Assembly (NCBI GenBank): GCA_020637515.1
Contig: JACKKG010000001.1
Location: forward strand, 1,270,501 to 1,334,500
Source of the DNA: Rhodobacter sp.
Lineage (GTDB): Bacteria; Pseudomonadota; Alphaproteobacteria; Rhodobacterales; Rhodobacteraceae
Length of the DNA stretch: 64,000 nt
Direction: 5' to 3'
Part shown: in pieces, positions 24,759 to 34,534 of the stretch
Position numbering within the stretch: position 1 is the stretch's first letter
How the letters are laid out: each line of letters begins with the position of its first letter
Notes under the pieces: model-generated
What the model saw: the letters and a program-made list of their open reading frames with translations, nothing else
Told to the model about the DNA's origin: nothing
Databases searched by the model: none
Position numbers and translations under genes: made by a program

Positions 24759-25937
24759 ATGGCATTTCCTGAGCGGTTCTCGAACCTGCCGGAATACGCA
24801 TTCCCGCGCCTGCGCGCTTTGCTCGATCCCCACCCGGCGGGAGGCGAGCCGATCGCCATGACCATCGGCGAGCCGCGCCACGCGATGCCGCCCTTCGTGG
24901 CCGAGGTGCTGAACGACGCCTTGGCGGGGTTTGGCCGCTATCCGGCGAACGACGGCACGCCCGCGCTGCTCGACTCCATTTCCCGCTGGTTGCAGCGCCG
25001 CTATGGCACCCTTGTGACGCCCGACCGCCTCATGGCGCTCAATGGCACGCGCGAGGGGCTGTTCAACGCCGCCGTCGCCCTGTCGGCCGAGCGCAAGAAC
25101 GGCGCGACCCCGGTGATCCTGACACCGAACCCGTTCTATCAGGTCTATGCCATCGCCGCGCTGACGGTCGGGGCCGAGCCCGTCTATGTTCCCGCCACCG
25201 CCGCGACCGGGCACCTGCCGGATTACGCCAGCCTGCCGCCCGCGCTGCTGGACCGGGTAACCATCGCCTATCTGTGTTCGCCCGCGAACCCCCAGGGCGC
25301 GGTCGCCAGCCGCGACTATTGGGCCGAACTGCTGGCGCTGGCGGAAAAGCACGATTTTCGCATCTTCGCCGATGAATGCTACGCCGAGATCTACCGCGAC
25401 GCACCGCCCCCCGGCATTCTCGAGGTGGCGCAGCAGGTCGGCGCCGATCCCGAGCGGGTGCTGTCGTTCCATTCGCTGTCGAAACGTTCGAACCTGCCCG
25501 GCCTGCGGTCCGGCTTTGTCGCCGGCGGCCCCGCGTCGATCAAGGCGATCCGCCAGCTCAGGGCCTATGCCGGGGCGCCCTTGCCCGATCCGTTGCAAGC
25601 CGTCGCCACCGCCGCCTGGAACGACGAGGACCACGTCGCCCATAGCCGCGCGCTGTATCAGCGCAAATACGCGATCGCCGATCAGGTCTTTGGCGGGCTG
25701 AATGCCTACATGCCCCCGGAAGCGGGGTTCTTCCTGTGGCTGCCGGTCGCCGATGGCGAGGGGGCGGCCCTGAAACTCTGGCGCGAAACCGGCGTGCGCG
25801 TGCTGCCGGGCGCTTACCTGTCACGAGACGTGAACGGCGAGAACCCCGGAGCGGGGTATGTCCGCGTGGCCCTGGTTGCCTCGGAAGAGGAAACCCTGCG
25901 CGGACTGACGCTGTTGCGCAACTGCCTTTATGCGTGA
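24759..25937 (+). CDS. dapC: class I/II aminotransferase, DapC-like (succinyldiaminopimelate transaminase)
   Basis: 392 residues from the ATG at 24759 (MAFPERFSNLPEYAFPRL), chosen over the ATG at 24744 because GATGAGG is correctly spaced. PLP-fold type I motifs: NGTREGLF, SPANPQGAVASRDYW, FADECYAEIY and the PLP lysine in HSLSKRSNLPGLRSGF. The SLSKRSNLPGLRSG sequence is characteristic of DapC-type enzymes in the succinylase branch of lysine/diaminopimelate synthesis. It lies 7 bp upstream of ftsK, an arrangement familiar in Rhodobacteraceae. A different amino donor specificity cannot be excluded. Confidence 0.75.
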   Translation: MAFPERFSNLPEYAFPRLRALLDPHPAGGEPIAMTIGEPRHAMPPFVAEVLNDALAGFGRYPANDGTPALLDSISRWLQRRYGTLVTPDRLMALNGTREGLFNAAVALSAERKNGATPVILTPNPFYQVYAIAALTVGAEPVYVPATAATGHLPDYASLPPALLDRVTIAYLCSPANPQGAVASRDYWAELLALAEKHDFRIFADECYAEIYRDAPPPGILEVAQQVGADPERVLSFHSLSKRSNLPGLRSGFVAGGPASIKAIRQLRAYAGAPLPDPLQAVATAAWNDEDHVAHSRALYQRKYAIADQVFGGLNAYMPPEAGFFLWLPVADGEGAALKLWRETGVRVLPGAYLSRDVNGENPGAGYVRVALVASEEETLRGLTLLRNCLYA

Positions 25938-25944
25938 GGACCCG

Positions 25945-28900
25945 ATGGCCAGCTATCCCAGCCCCCAACGCGAACCGCTGATCGACTCTCGCTTGCAAGA
26001 GATCCTCTCGCAGCGCGGCAAGGAACTGATCGGTCTGGGCCTGATCGGCGCGGGATTGGTTCTGGCGTTGATCCTGGGCTCGTATTCGCCCGAGGACCCC
26101 TCGTGGATGGCCGCGACCGACGCTCCGGTCCACAACGCGCTGGGCCGGCTGGGCGCCGCACTGGCCGGGCCGCTCTACACGATCACCGGCCGCGGGGCGT
26201 GGGGGCTGGTGCTGGCGCTGTGCATCTGGGGCCTGCGGCTGGTCATCCACCAGGGCGAACAGAACATCCTGGGCCGCAGCCTGTTCGTGCCCGTCGCGGT
26301 GGCGATGGGGTCGGTCTGGCTGGCCTCGCTGGTGCCGGGCAACAACTGGGTGCTGGATTTCGGCTTGGGCGGCATGTTCGGCGACACGGTTCTGGCGGCG
26401 GTTCTGACCGCGCTGGGCATGTCCAGCTTTGTCGCCAACCTGTTGACCTTGCTCACCTTTGCCGCGACCGTGGGTCTGTATCTCTACGTCCTGGGGTCCT
26501 CGATCCCCGAGGTGCTGCGCATTTCCGGCTTCCTGCTGTCGGGGCTGATCCTGTCCTATCACGGGCTTTTGTCGCTGCTGGGCATGACCGCGCGCGGGGC
26601 CGGGGGGCTGGCGGTGCGCAGCCACGACCAATGGCAACATCGACGCGAGACCCGCGCCCAGGCCCGGGCCGCGGCCGAACAGGCGCTGGCCCAGCATCAA
26701 CCCTGGACCGAGCCGCACTGGACCGAGTCCGAGCCCGCGCCCGCAGCCTATGGCCATCCCCAGGCGCCGCGCCCGGCGCCGCGCATCTACCGGCCTGAAC
26801 CGCCGATGCACCACGCCGCGCCGCCGCTGTCGGCCCCGCGCGCGCCCGCGCCGCGGGATTGGCAGCCCGACCCCTACGCCGATCCCTACGAGGACACGGC
26901 CCAACCCGTGCCGTCCGCGCACCACCGCACGCCGGCGCCCGCATCCCCGCCCGTCGCGCCGCACCCTGTCGCGCCGCAGTCCCCGCAATCCTGGGCCCGC
27001 CCGGCGGAAAAGCAGGGTCTGCTGGGCCGCGTCGCGGCGCTGGGCCGCCGTCAGCAAGATCTCGACCCGCAGGATTGGGCGCTGCCCGATGGCGAGTTGA
27101 TCGAACCCGACCTTGCGCCGCAGGCCCGCACCGCCGCCGCACCGCCGCCGGACCGCGTGCGCTCGCGCATCGCCGAACTGATGACCGGGCGGCAGAAATC
27201 GAAACCCGTGCTGCGCTTCAACCCTGAGGAATACCCCAATACGCCGCCGTCGATTGTGCCCGGCGCGCATGTCGAGCCGCCCCTGACCGCCGCGCATCGC
27301 CCCGCCCCCGCTGCACCGCAGCCCGCCCCGGCGCAGGCCGACCCCGGCAGCTATTCCTACAGCCATGCCTTCGGGTTTCAGCCGACGCAGACGGTCTATC
27401 CGGGCGCCATGCCCGCCAGCATCGATGCGCCCGCCGCCCCCCCGGCGCCGGGCCGCGCCCCGGCCACGCCGCAACCGCGCGTGCTGACACGCGCGCGCGC
27501 CGAGCCGGTGTATCAGGACGATGACGACGATTTCGGCGGGTTCGACGACGATGACGACGCGGACGACGACCGCTATGACGCCCCGCCGCCGCCCCCGCGC
27601 GCCGCCGAGCCGCGTGCGGGCGTGCTGAACCGCCGCGTCGTTCAGACCCCCTCGCGCCGGCCCGTCCCCTCGCGTCAGGCGCAGGCCGAGGCCCAGCCGC
27701 GGCTGCCCCTCGAACCGGCGGCGCCGGCGTTCGAACTGCCGCCCCTCTCGCTGCTGCGCGACCCCAAGCTGGAAAAGCGTGTCGAGGTTCCGAACGAGGC
27801 GCTGGAAGAAAACGCCCGGATGTTGGAAAGCGTGCTGGAAGACTACGGTGTGCGCGGCGAGATCCTGTCGGTGCGTCCCGGCCCGGTGGTGACGATGTAT
27901 GAACTGGAACCCGCGCCGGGCCTCAAGGCCAGCCGCGTGATCGGTCTGGCCGACGATATCGCGCGCTCGATGTCGGCCCTGTCGGCGCGCGTGTCCACGG
28001 TGCCCGGACGGTCGGTCATCGGCATCGAACTGCCCAACGACTACCGCCAGACCGTGGTCCTGCGCGAGATCCTGTCGGCGCGCGATTTCGGCGATACCAC
28101 GATGCGCCTGCCGCTGGCGCTGGGCAAGGACATCGGCGGCGAGGCGGTGGTCGCGAACCTGGCCAAGATGCCCCACCTGCTGATCGCGGGCACCACGGGT
28201 TCGGGCAAGTCGGTGGCGATCAACACCATGATCCTGTCGCTGCTCTACAAGCTGACACCCGAGGAATGCCGCCTCATCATGATCGACCCCAAGATGCTGG
28301 AACTCAGCGTCTATGACGGCATCCCGCATCTGCTGTCGCCCGTCGTGACCGACCCGAAAAAGGCGGTCGTCGCCCTGAAATGGGTCGTCGGCGAGATGGA
28401 GGAACGCTATCGCAAGATGTCCAAGATGGGCGTGCGCAACATCGAGGGCTTCAACGGCCGCGTGCGCGAGGCCCTGGCCAAGGGCGAGATGTTCAAGCGC
28501 ACCGTGCAGACCGGCTTTGACGACGAAACCGGCGATCCCGTGTTCGAGACCGAGGAATTCGCGCCCGAGTTGCTGCCGTTCATCGTGGTGATCGTGGACG
28601 AGATGGCCGACCTGATGATGGTCGCCGGGAAAGAGATCGAGGCCTGCATCCAGCGCCTGGCGCAGATGGCACGGGCCTCGGGGATCCACCTGATCATGGC
28701 GACGCAGCGCCCCTCGGTCGATGTCATCACCGGCACGATCAAGGCGAACTTCCCCACGCGGATCAGCTTTCAGGTCACGTCCAAGATCGACAGCCGCACC
28801 ATCCTGGGCGAACAGGGCGCCGAGCAACTGCTGGGCATGGGCGACATGCTGTATATGGCGGGCGGGGCCAAGATCACCCGCGTGCACGGGCCCTTTGTGT

Positions 28901-29238
28901 CCGACAGCGAGGTCGAGGAGGTCGTGCAGCACCTGAAGAGCTTTGGCTCGCCGGACTATGTCTCAGGGGTGCTGGACGGGCCGGAAAGCGACCGCGAGGC
29001 GGATATCGACGCGGTGCTGGGGCTGGGCGACGGCAGCGGCGGCGACGACGCGCTCTATGACCAGGCGGTGGCGATCGTCGCACGGGATCGCAAATGCTCG
29101 ACCAGCTACATCCAGCGCAAGCTGGGCATCGGCTACAACAAGGCCGCGCGCCTGGTCGAACAGATGGAGGACGAGGGCGTCGTCAGCCCCGCGAACCATG
29201 TCGGCAAGCGCGAGATCCTGGTCCCCGAGGTGCAGTGA
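25945..29238 (+). CDS. ftsK: DNA translocase FtsK
   Basis: 1097 residues from the ATG at 25945 (GTGAGGA upstream), rather than an ATG 15 bp earlier inside dapC. Four or five N-terminal membrane segments (about residues 25-215) are followed by a long Pro/Ala-rich linker (about 230-600) with an acidic run around residues 525-550. The motor has Walker A in AGTTGSGKSVAIN near residue 750 and Walker B in VIVDEMADLMM. A C-terminal winged-helix gamma domain (CSTSYIQRKLGIGYNKAARL) reads KOPS orientation sites. It pumps chromosome termini during division and activates XerCD. The stop abuts the stop of the convergent hydrolase gene. Confidence 0.96.
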   Translation: MASYPSPQREPLIDSRLQEILSQRGKELIGLGLIGAGLVLALILGSYSPEDPSWMAATDAPVHNALGRLGAALAGPLYTITGRGAWGLVLALCIWGLRLVIHQGEQNILGRSLFVPVAVAMGSVWLASLVPGNNWVLDFGLGGMFGDTVLAAVLTALGMSSFVANLLTLLTFAATVGLYLYVLGSSIPEVLRISGFLLSGLILSYHGLLSLLGMTARGAGGLAVRSHDQWQHRRETRAQARAAAEQALAQHQPWTEPHWTESEPAPAAYGHPQAPRPAPRIYRPEPPMHHAAPPLSAPRAPAPRDWQPDPYADPYEDTAQPVPSAHHRTPAPASPPVAPHPVAPQSPQSWARPAEKQGLLGRVAALGRRQQDLDPQDWALPDGELIEPDLAPQARTAAAPPPDRVRSRIAELMTGRQKSKPVLRFNPEEYPNTPPSIVPGAHVEPPLTAAHRPAPAAPQPAPAQADPGSYSYSHAFGFQPTQTVYPGAMPASIDAPAAPPAPGRAPATPQPRVLTRARAEPVYQDDDDDFGGFDDDDDADDDRYDAPPPPPRAAEPRAGVLNRRVVQTPSRRPVPSRQAQAEAQPRLPLEPAAPAFELPPLSLLRDPKLEKRVEVPNEALEENARMLESVLEDYGVRGEILSVRPGPVVTMYELEPAPGLKASRVIGLADDIARSMSALSARVSTVPGRSVIGIELPNDYRQTVVLREILSARDFGDTTMRLPLALGKDIGGEAVVANLAKMPHLLIAGTTGSGKSVAINTMILSLLYKLTPEECRLIMIDPKMLELSVYDGIPHLLSPVVTDPKKAVVALKWVVGEMEERYRKMSKMGVRNIEGFNGRVREALAKGEMFKRTVQTGFDDETGDPVFETEEFAPELLPFIVVIVDEMADLMMVAGKEIEACIQRLAQMARASGIHLIMATQRPSVDVITGTIKANFPTRISFQVTSKIDSRTILGEQGAEQLLGMGDMLYMAGGAKITRVHGPFVSDSEVEEVVQHLKSFGSPDYVSGVLDGPESDREADIDAVLGLGDGSGGDDALYDQAVAIVARDRKCSTSYIQRKLGIGYNKAARLVEQMEDEGVVSPANHVGKREILVPEVQ

Positions 29239-30159
29239 TCAGGCCGGCCGCAGCGCCATCAGCCGCGTCCAGCGCGGCTGCGGCGGCTGCGACAGCGCGG
29301 CGCGCAGCACCGGCAGGCTCAGCCGCGCGCGGTCGTGGATCAGCGCGCGATACAGCCGGAACGTCCCGGGCCTGAGGTAGACGGACCAGTGGCAGACCCG
29401 CGCCCGGGGCCGCGCCAGCGGCAGGCCCAGCGATTTCAGCGCGGCGGCGGTGGCCGGGTGGTCGATCTGGATGTCCAGCCAGTTCGCCGCGCCCGGCAGC
29501 CCACGCCCCAGGGCCGCGCGGGGCGCAAAGGGCGCCAGCGCGCGTTCGAACAGAAAGTCGTAGAGATCGTTCTCGCGCGTGGTGATGTTCACGAACTCGG
29601 CCGCGCGCCCGGCCGGACTGGTCAGCGCGGCCGCCGCGCGGCCGGTGAAATCGGCGCCCGCCAGCAGGATCACCCGACCCAGCATCCCCGCCGCCAGCAG
29701 CGGCACCGCGCCCAGGATCACCCGCGCGCCCAGCGAATGGCCGATCAGGTCCACCCGACGCCCCGGATCGATGCGGCGAATCGCCTGCACCAGGCGCGCC
29801 AGCATCGGCGCGGTGCGGTCGGCGGCGCGGGTCGCGCGCCAGACGCTGCCCGCCGAATCCCAGCCCAGCCCCAGGCACAGGCCCAGCGGCCGGCGCGGGC
29901 CGGGCAGGGCAAAGCCCAGCCGGCGCGGCCAGGACACGAAGCGGCTGGCGCCATGGCCGCCGCGCGGGGCGAAGATCAGGGAATGGGGGCAGACCTGGGG
30001 CTGACCGGGCCGATAGCCGCGTCCGTGCACCATGATGACCACCGGCGCGCCGGGCGGCAGATCTGCCATGGCACGGGCGAGCGCCCCCTCGGGCGTGACC
30101 CCGGTGCCTGTGCCCAGGCACAGGCCGGTGCGCGTTGCGGTGATGGGGATCAGCGTCAT
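29239..30159 (-). CDS. alpha/beta hydrolase-fold protein
   Basis: 306 residues. VVIMVHGRGYRPG forms an oxyanion-hole-like strand-loop, and DLIGHSLGARVILGAVPLL carries a GxSxG nucleophile elbow (Ser near residue 142). Candidate later triad members are the Asp in TRENDLYDF and the His in IQIDHPAT, but these are guesses. There is no signal peptide. It looks like the DUF900-type cytoplasmic hydrolases seen in Rhodobacteraceae; the substrate is unknown. Its stop directly abuts that of ftsK. Confidence 0.7.
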   Translation of the reverse strand: MTLIPITATRTGLCLGTGTGVTPEGALARAMADLPPGAPVVIMVHGRGYRPGQPQVCPHSLIFAPRGGHGASRFVSWPRRLGFALPGPRRPLGLCLGLGWDSAGSVWRATRAADRTAPMLARLVQAIRRIDPGRRVDLIGHSLGARVILGAVPLLAAGMLGRVILLAGADFTGRAAAALTSPAGRAAEFVNITTRENDLYDFLFERALAPFAPRAALGRGLPGAANWLDIQIDHPATAAALKSLGLPLARPRARVCHWSVYLRPGTFRLYRALIHDRARLSLPVLRAALSQPPQPRWTRLMALRPA

Positions 30160-30373
30160 GGTGGCGTCTCGCGGTTGGTCAGGGCACGGGTCGGGTCCTT
30201 GTTGTCCGGTATGGCGGGTTTCATCCCGGTGACCGGGGCGTTCGGTGGTGGTGGGTCGGTCGAACCGTCCCCTGCGCTCAGCCTGAGCCGAGTCGGTGTC
30301 GAAAATGTGAAAGCCGCGCGGCGGTTTCCCGGCGCGCGGCGTTCTGTCCGTCCCTGACCCCGGGACCGTGGGG
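30160..30373. terminator. intergenic region with two hairpins below the 144-residue gene
   Basis: 214 bp without a credible gene. GCCGCGCG (30313-30320) pairs with CGCGCGGC (30333-30340). TGACCCC (30355-30361) pairs with GGGGTCA (30370-30376), placing the neighbouring stop codon inside a stem. Together they could terminate the minus-strand gene that ends at 30374. The remainder (30160-30300) must hold the promoter of the hydrolase gene, but no boxes are clear. Confidence 0.4.
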
Positions 30374-30808
30374 TCAGAGCACCAGTTGATAGGTCGTCAG
30401 CATTTCGCCCGCGCTTTCGGTGCCGGCGGGGCGGCGCAGGTTTCGCAGGCCCAGCTCGGCCTCGGCCAGCAGCGCGTAATCGACCAGGGCGCGCGCCACG
30501 GACAGGTCGTCCTGGCCGATATACTGGCGGAAGGTCGCGTGAATGCGGGCATAGGTGACGCGCAGGGCGTCATTGGTCATGCCATGCAAGGCGGCCTCCA
30601 CCTCGGCCCGGGCCGCGGCGGTCATGCGCAATTCGCTCAACGGCAAGGTCAGCGAGATTTCCGTCTGCAACGCGGTCTGCGCCCGCGCCTGTTCAACAAA
30701 ACGGCCCGCTCCGAACAGACTGGCACCAAAGACCGAGGCCGCCAGAGCAAAGGCATTGAGGGGAACACCCCCGAACTCGTCACGCACACAGATTAGGATC
30801 GGTTTCAT
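30374..30808 (-). CDS. hypothetical protein with one N-terminal membrane segment
   Basis: 144 residues. A hydrophobic stretch at about residues 17-34 (LNAFALAASVFGASLFGAG) is preceded by few charges and followed by a helical, polar remainder (LSELRMTAAARAEVEAAL; QDDLSVARALVDYALLAEAELGLRNL). It is consistent with a single-pass inner-membrane protein with a small helical domain. No family is recognised. Support comes from codon bias and the hairpins just after its stop; the ribosome binding site is weak, so the start is uncertain. Confidence 0.5.
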   Translation of the reverse strand: MKPILICVRDEFGGVPLNAFALAASVFGASLFGAGRFVEQARAQTALQTEISLTLPLSELRMTAAARAEVEAALHGMTNDALRVTYARIHATFRQYIGQDDLSVARALVDYALLAEAELGLRNLRRPAGTESAGEMLTTYQLVL

Positions 30809-30863
30809 GGGTTCGGCATCCTGCCTGACATTGCGATGCAGATGTTCTCGGGTCGAATCGGGG

Positions 30864-30895
30864 CGATTCAGGGGCAGGGTCTGGACGATTCAGGG
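30864..30895 (+). repeat. direct repeat pair CGATTCAGGG, 22-bp phase
   Basis: CGATTCAGGG occurs at 30864-30873 and again at 30886-30895, start to start 22 bp (two helical turns), followed by a related ATTCGGGGACC at 30899. They lie between the divergent 144-residue gene and the metZ leader, in the only gap over 300 bp in the window. Phased direct repeats upstream of a promoter can be regulator sites; nothing else supports this. Confidence 0.3.
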
Positions 30896-30958
30896 ACCAT
30901 TCGGGGACCTTTCGTCGGCACGCTCAGGTTGTGCGGACGCCCCGGGGCCCTGCTGGCG

Positions 30959-30987
30959 TTGACCTCGGATCGCGTTTGGCATAAGCC
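30959..30987 (+). promoter_or_regulatory. candidate metZ promoter
   Basis: TTGACC (30959-30964) is a good -35 element. The -10 is weak: CATAAG or TAAGCC at 30980-30987, with 15-17 bp spacing. Transcription would begin at about 30992, immediately before the riboswitch, which is the main argument for it. Confidence 0.4.
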
Positions 30988-30993
30988 CGGGCC

Positions 30994-31046
30994 AGCGTGG
31001 GGGTTTGTGCCGGCTTGCGGCCCACGGAAAAGAAACCGCTAAAGAG
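30994..31046 (+). ncRNA. SAM-II riboswitch (metA-type aptamer)
   Basis: The pattern of the compact SAM-II pseudoknot is present in order. P1 is CGTGGG (30996-31001) with CCCACG (31021-31026). The conserved GCTTGC lies at 31013-31018 between them, then an A-rich stretch (31028-31035) and CGCTAAAG (31037-31044). The pseudoknot helix is GGTTT (31002-31006) with AAACC (31033-31037). SAM-II binds S-adenosylmethionine and shuts off downstream sulfur amino acid genes in alphaproteobacteria, usually by hiding the translation start region. It lies 84 bp before metZ, a classic target. Confidence 0.9.
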
Positions 31047-31129
31047 GCTGTGTCCCGTCCCCCAATGGCGGGCCGCCCCTGCCGGTTTCGGATCCGCGGT
31101 CGCGTGCCGCGCAGTGAAGGGGCAAACAC

Positions 31130-32323
31130 ATGGCCGAGTATCCCGGGAACCTTTGGAAGGGTCGCACGATCGCCGTGCATGGTGGCGCGCGGCGCAGCCA
31201 GTATGGCGAGATGGCCGAGGCCATCTATTTGACCCAGGGCTTTGCCTATCCTGACGCGGAAAGCGCCGAGGCGCGGTTCCTGAAATCGGGGCCCGACGAA
31301 TTCATCTATGCCCGCTACGGCAATCCGACCGTCGCCGCCTTTGAAGACCGCATCGCCGCCATCGAGGGGACCGAGGCCGCCTTTGCCACGGCCTCGGGGA
31401 TGGCGGCCGTTTCGGGCGCGTTGACGGCGCTGTGCCGGGCCGGCGACCGTATCGTCGCCAGCCGGGCGCTGTTCGGCTCGTGCCTCTATGTGCTCGAGGA
31501 TGTGCTGGCCCGATTCGGGGTCGAGGTCGTCTTTGTCGATGGCACCGATCTGGCCCAGTGGCGCGCGGCCCTGGCGGATGGCGCCAAGCTGGTGTTCCTG
31601 GAAAGCGTGTCGAACCCCACGCTCGAGGTGATTGACCTTCAGGCCGTCTGCGAACTGGCCCATGCCGCCGGTGCGGTGGTGATCGTGGACAACGCCTTTG
31701 CCACGCCGGTCTTTTCGCAGGCGGTGGCGCAAGGCGCCGACATCGTCGTCTATTCCGCAACCAAGCATATCGACGGGCAGGGCCGCTGCCTGGGCGGCGT
31801 GATCTGCGGCAAGCGCGACGTGGTGCGCGGCCCGATCGAGGCCTACATGAAACACACCGGCGGGGCGATGAGTCCGTTCAACGCCTGGGTGCTGCTGAAC
31901 GGGTTGACCACGCTGGACCTGCGCGTCCGGGCGCAGGCTGCGACCGCCCAGCGCCTGGCCGGGGCGCTCGAGGGGCATCCCGCCGTCGCGCGGGTTCTGT
32001 TCCCGGGCCTGCCCAGCCACCCGCAGCACGATCTGGCGCGCCGGGTCATGGCCGGGCCCGGCACCGTCGTGACCTTTGATCTGGCCGGTGGCAAGGCCGC
32101 GGCCTTTCGTTTCATGAACGCGCTCAAGGTGGTGCTGATCTCGAACAACCTGGGCGACGCGCGTTCGATCGCGACGCATCCGGCGACGACGACGCACCAG
32201 CGCCTGCCCGCCGACCAGAAGGCGCTGCTGGGTATCACCCCGGGCCTGATTCGCCTGTCGGTCGGGCTGGAGGACGCCGACGACCTGCTGGCGGATCTGA
32301 CGGGGGCGCTGAATGCGATCTGA
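31130..32323 (+). CDS. metZ: O-succinylhomoserine sulfhydrylase
   Basis: 397 residues; the ATG at 31130 follows GAAGGGG. It is a Cys/Met-metabolism PLP enzyme with the PLP lysine at position 212 in YSATKHIDGQG; YARYGNPTV and SVSNPTLEVIDL are family motifs. MetZ makes homocysteine from O-succinylhomoserine and sulfide in the cytoplasm, bypassing cystathionine. A SAM-II riboswitch in its leader makes the methionine-biosynthesis role firm. O-acetylhomoserine specificity (MetY-like) cannot be fully excluded by sequence alone. Confidence 0.92.
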   Translation: MAEYPGNLWKGRTIAVHGGARRSQYGEMAEAIYLTQGFAYPDAESAEARFLKSGPDEFIYARYGNPTVAAFEDRIAAIEGTEAAFATASGMAAVSGALTALCRAGDRIVASRALFGSCLYVLEDVLARFGVEVVFVDGTDLAQWRAALADGAKLVFLESVSNPTLEVIDLQAVCELAHAAGAVVIVDNAFATPVFSQAVAQGADIVVYSATKHIDGQGRCLGGVICGKRDVVRGPIEAYMKHTGGAMSPFNAWVLLNGLTTLDLRVRAQAATAQRLAGALEGHPAVARVLFPGLPSHPQHDLARRVMAGPGTVVTFDLAGGKAAAFRFMNALKVVLISNNLGDARSIATHPATTTHQRLPADQKALLGITPGLIRLSVGLEDADDLLADLTGALNAI

Positions 32324-32368
32324 GGTCGCGCCCAAGTGATCCGATCGCCGCGCGATGTCGTAGAACCG

Positions 32369-32396
32369 TTGAATGCGCGCGATAAGGGCTTACCTT
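32369..32396 (+). promoter_or_regulatory. candidate folE2 promoter
   Basis: TTGAAT (32369-32374), a 16-bp spacer and TACCTT (32391-32396) resemble a sigma-70 promoter. The start site would be about 32403, some 26 bp before the folE2 ATG, with GGAGGG in between. I looked for a Zur-type palindrome here and did not find one. Confidence 0.35.
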
Positions 32397-32428
32397 ACAG
32401 GCCTGCGCGCCAACCGGAGGGCGAAGCG

Positions 32429-33535
<1,107 letters not shown>

Positions 33536-33542
33536 CCCGGGC

Positions 33543-34502
33543 ATGACCGCGCTGCTGACCGTGACCTTGAATCCCGCGCTGGATATCGGGGCCTCGGTCG
33601 CGCGGATGCAGGCCGGACCAAAGCTGCGGCTGGACGATCCGGTGGCCGAACCGGGCGGCGGGGGTATCAACGTGGCCCGCGCGGCGGTCAAGCTGGGTGG
33701 CCGGGCCCGCGCCATCGCGGCGCTGGGCGGGGCGGCCGGGCAACGCATCGCGGATTTGCTGGCCGACAGCGGCGTCGAACTGGTCGCGGTTCCCGTGCCC
33801 GGCGAAACGCGCCAGAACCTCGCCGTGCTGGACCGCGCGGACGGTCAGCAGTATCGCCTGCAATTTCCGGGCCCTGTCTGGACCGAGGTTCTGGCCGCGT
33901 CGATGCTGGACCGCCTCGTGGCCGAGGTCCGATCGCTGGACCCCGGCGCCATCGTCATTTTGAGCGGCAGCCAGCCGCCGGGCCTGTCGCCCGCGTTTCC
34001 GCAGGATGCGGCGCGCCGGCTCGGGCCAGGGGCGCGGCTGGTCGTCGATACCTCGGGCCCGGCGCTGGCGCGGCTGATCGAAGCGCCGCAGCCCGGCGCG
34101 CGACCGCATGTGCTGCGCCTCGATCAGGCCGAATCCGAATCCGCCGCCGGCCACCCCTTGCCCGGGGTGCGCGAAAGTCTGGATTTCGCGCAGGTGCTGG
34201 TGGCGCGCGGGGTGGCGGATTGCGTCGTGCTGGCGCGCGGGGCCGAGGGGTCGGTCCTGGCCACCGCCATCGACCGCCTGCACGCCGCCCCGCCCCGCGT
34301 GTCCGTCGAATCGCGCATCGGTGCGGGCGACAGCTTCACCGCCGGCTTTTCCCTGACGCTGGCTGCGGGCGGCGACTGGGGCGCTGCGATGATTGCCGGC
34401 ACTGCGGCGGCGGCGGCGGCGGTGATGACCCCCGGCACCGAACTGTGCCGCGGCGAGGATGCCCGCGCCCTGGCCGCGCGCTGCACCCTGAGCGTGGCTT
34501 GA
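33543..34502 (+). CDS. pfkB: PfkB-family sugar kinase (1-phosphofructokinase/6-phosphofructokinase II type)
   Basis: 319 residues. TVTLNPALDIGASV at the start and the GGGGINVARAAVKLGG ribokinase signature match the phosphofructokinase branch. The C-terminal signature contains RIGAGDSFTAGF with the catalytic Asp. VILSGSQPPGL is the hinge motif of this branch. It phosphorylates a fructose phosphate with ATP in the cytoplasm; choosing between FruK and Pfk2 is not possible because no fruA/fruB genes are adjacent. It overlaps nothing and lies 8 bp after folE2. Confidence 0.8.
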   Translation: MTALLTVTLNPALDIGASVARMQAGPKLRLDDPVAEPGGGGINVARAAVKLGGRARAIAALGGAAGQRIADLLADSGVELVAVPVPGETRQNLAVLDRADGQQYRLQFPGPVWTEVLAASMLDRLVAEVRSLDPGAIVILSGSQPPGLSPAFPQDAARRLGPGARLVVDTSGPALARLIEAPQPGARPHVLRLDQAESESAAGHPLPGVRESLDFAQVLVARGVADCVVLARGAEGSVLATAIDRLHAAPPRVSVESRIGAGDSFTAGFSLTLAAGGDWGAAMIAGTAAAAAAVMTPGTELCRGEDARALAARCTLSVA

Positions 34503-34534
34503 CACCGTCGGGTGCTGCGGCCAAGGGTTTGGCC

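Noticed and set aside
25558..28932. Minus-strand open frame of 1124 codons opposite dapC and ftsK
   Set aside because: Antisense to FtsK, whose Walker motifs and gamma domain are intact; no recognisable protein features in the shadow.
32324..32428. Zur operator before folE2
   Set aside because: folE2 is often zinc-regulated, but no AT-rich palindrome of the alphaproteobacterial Zur type is present in this gap.
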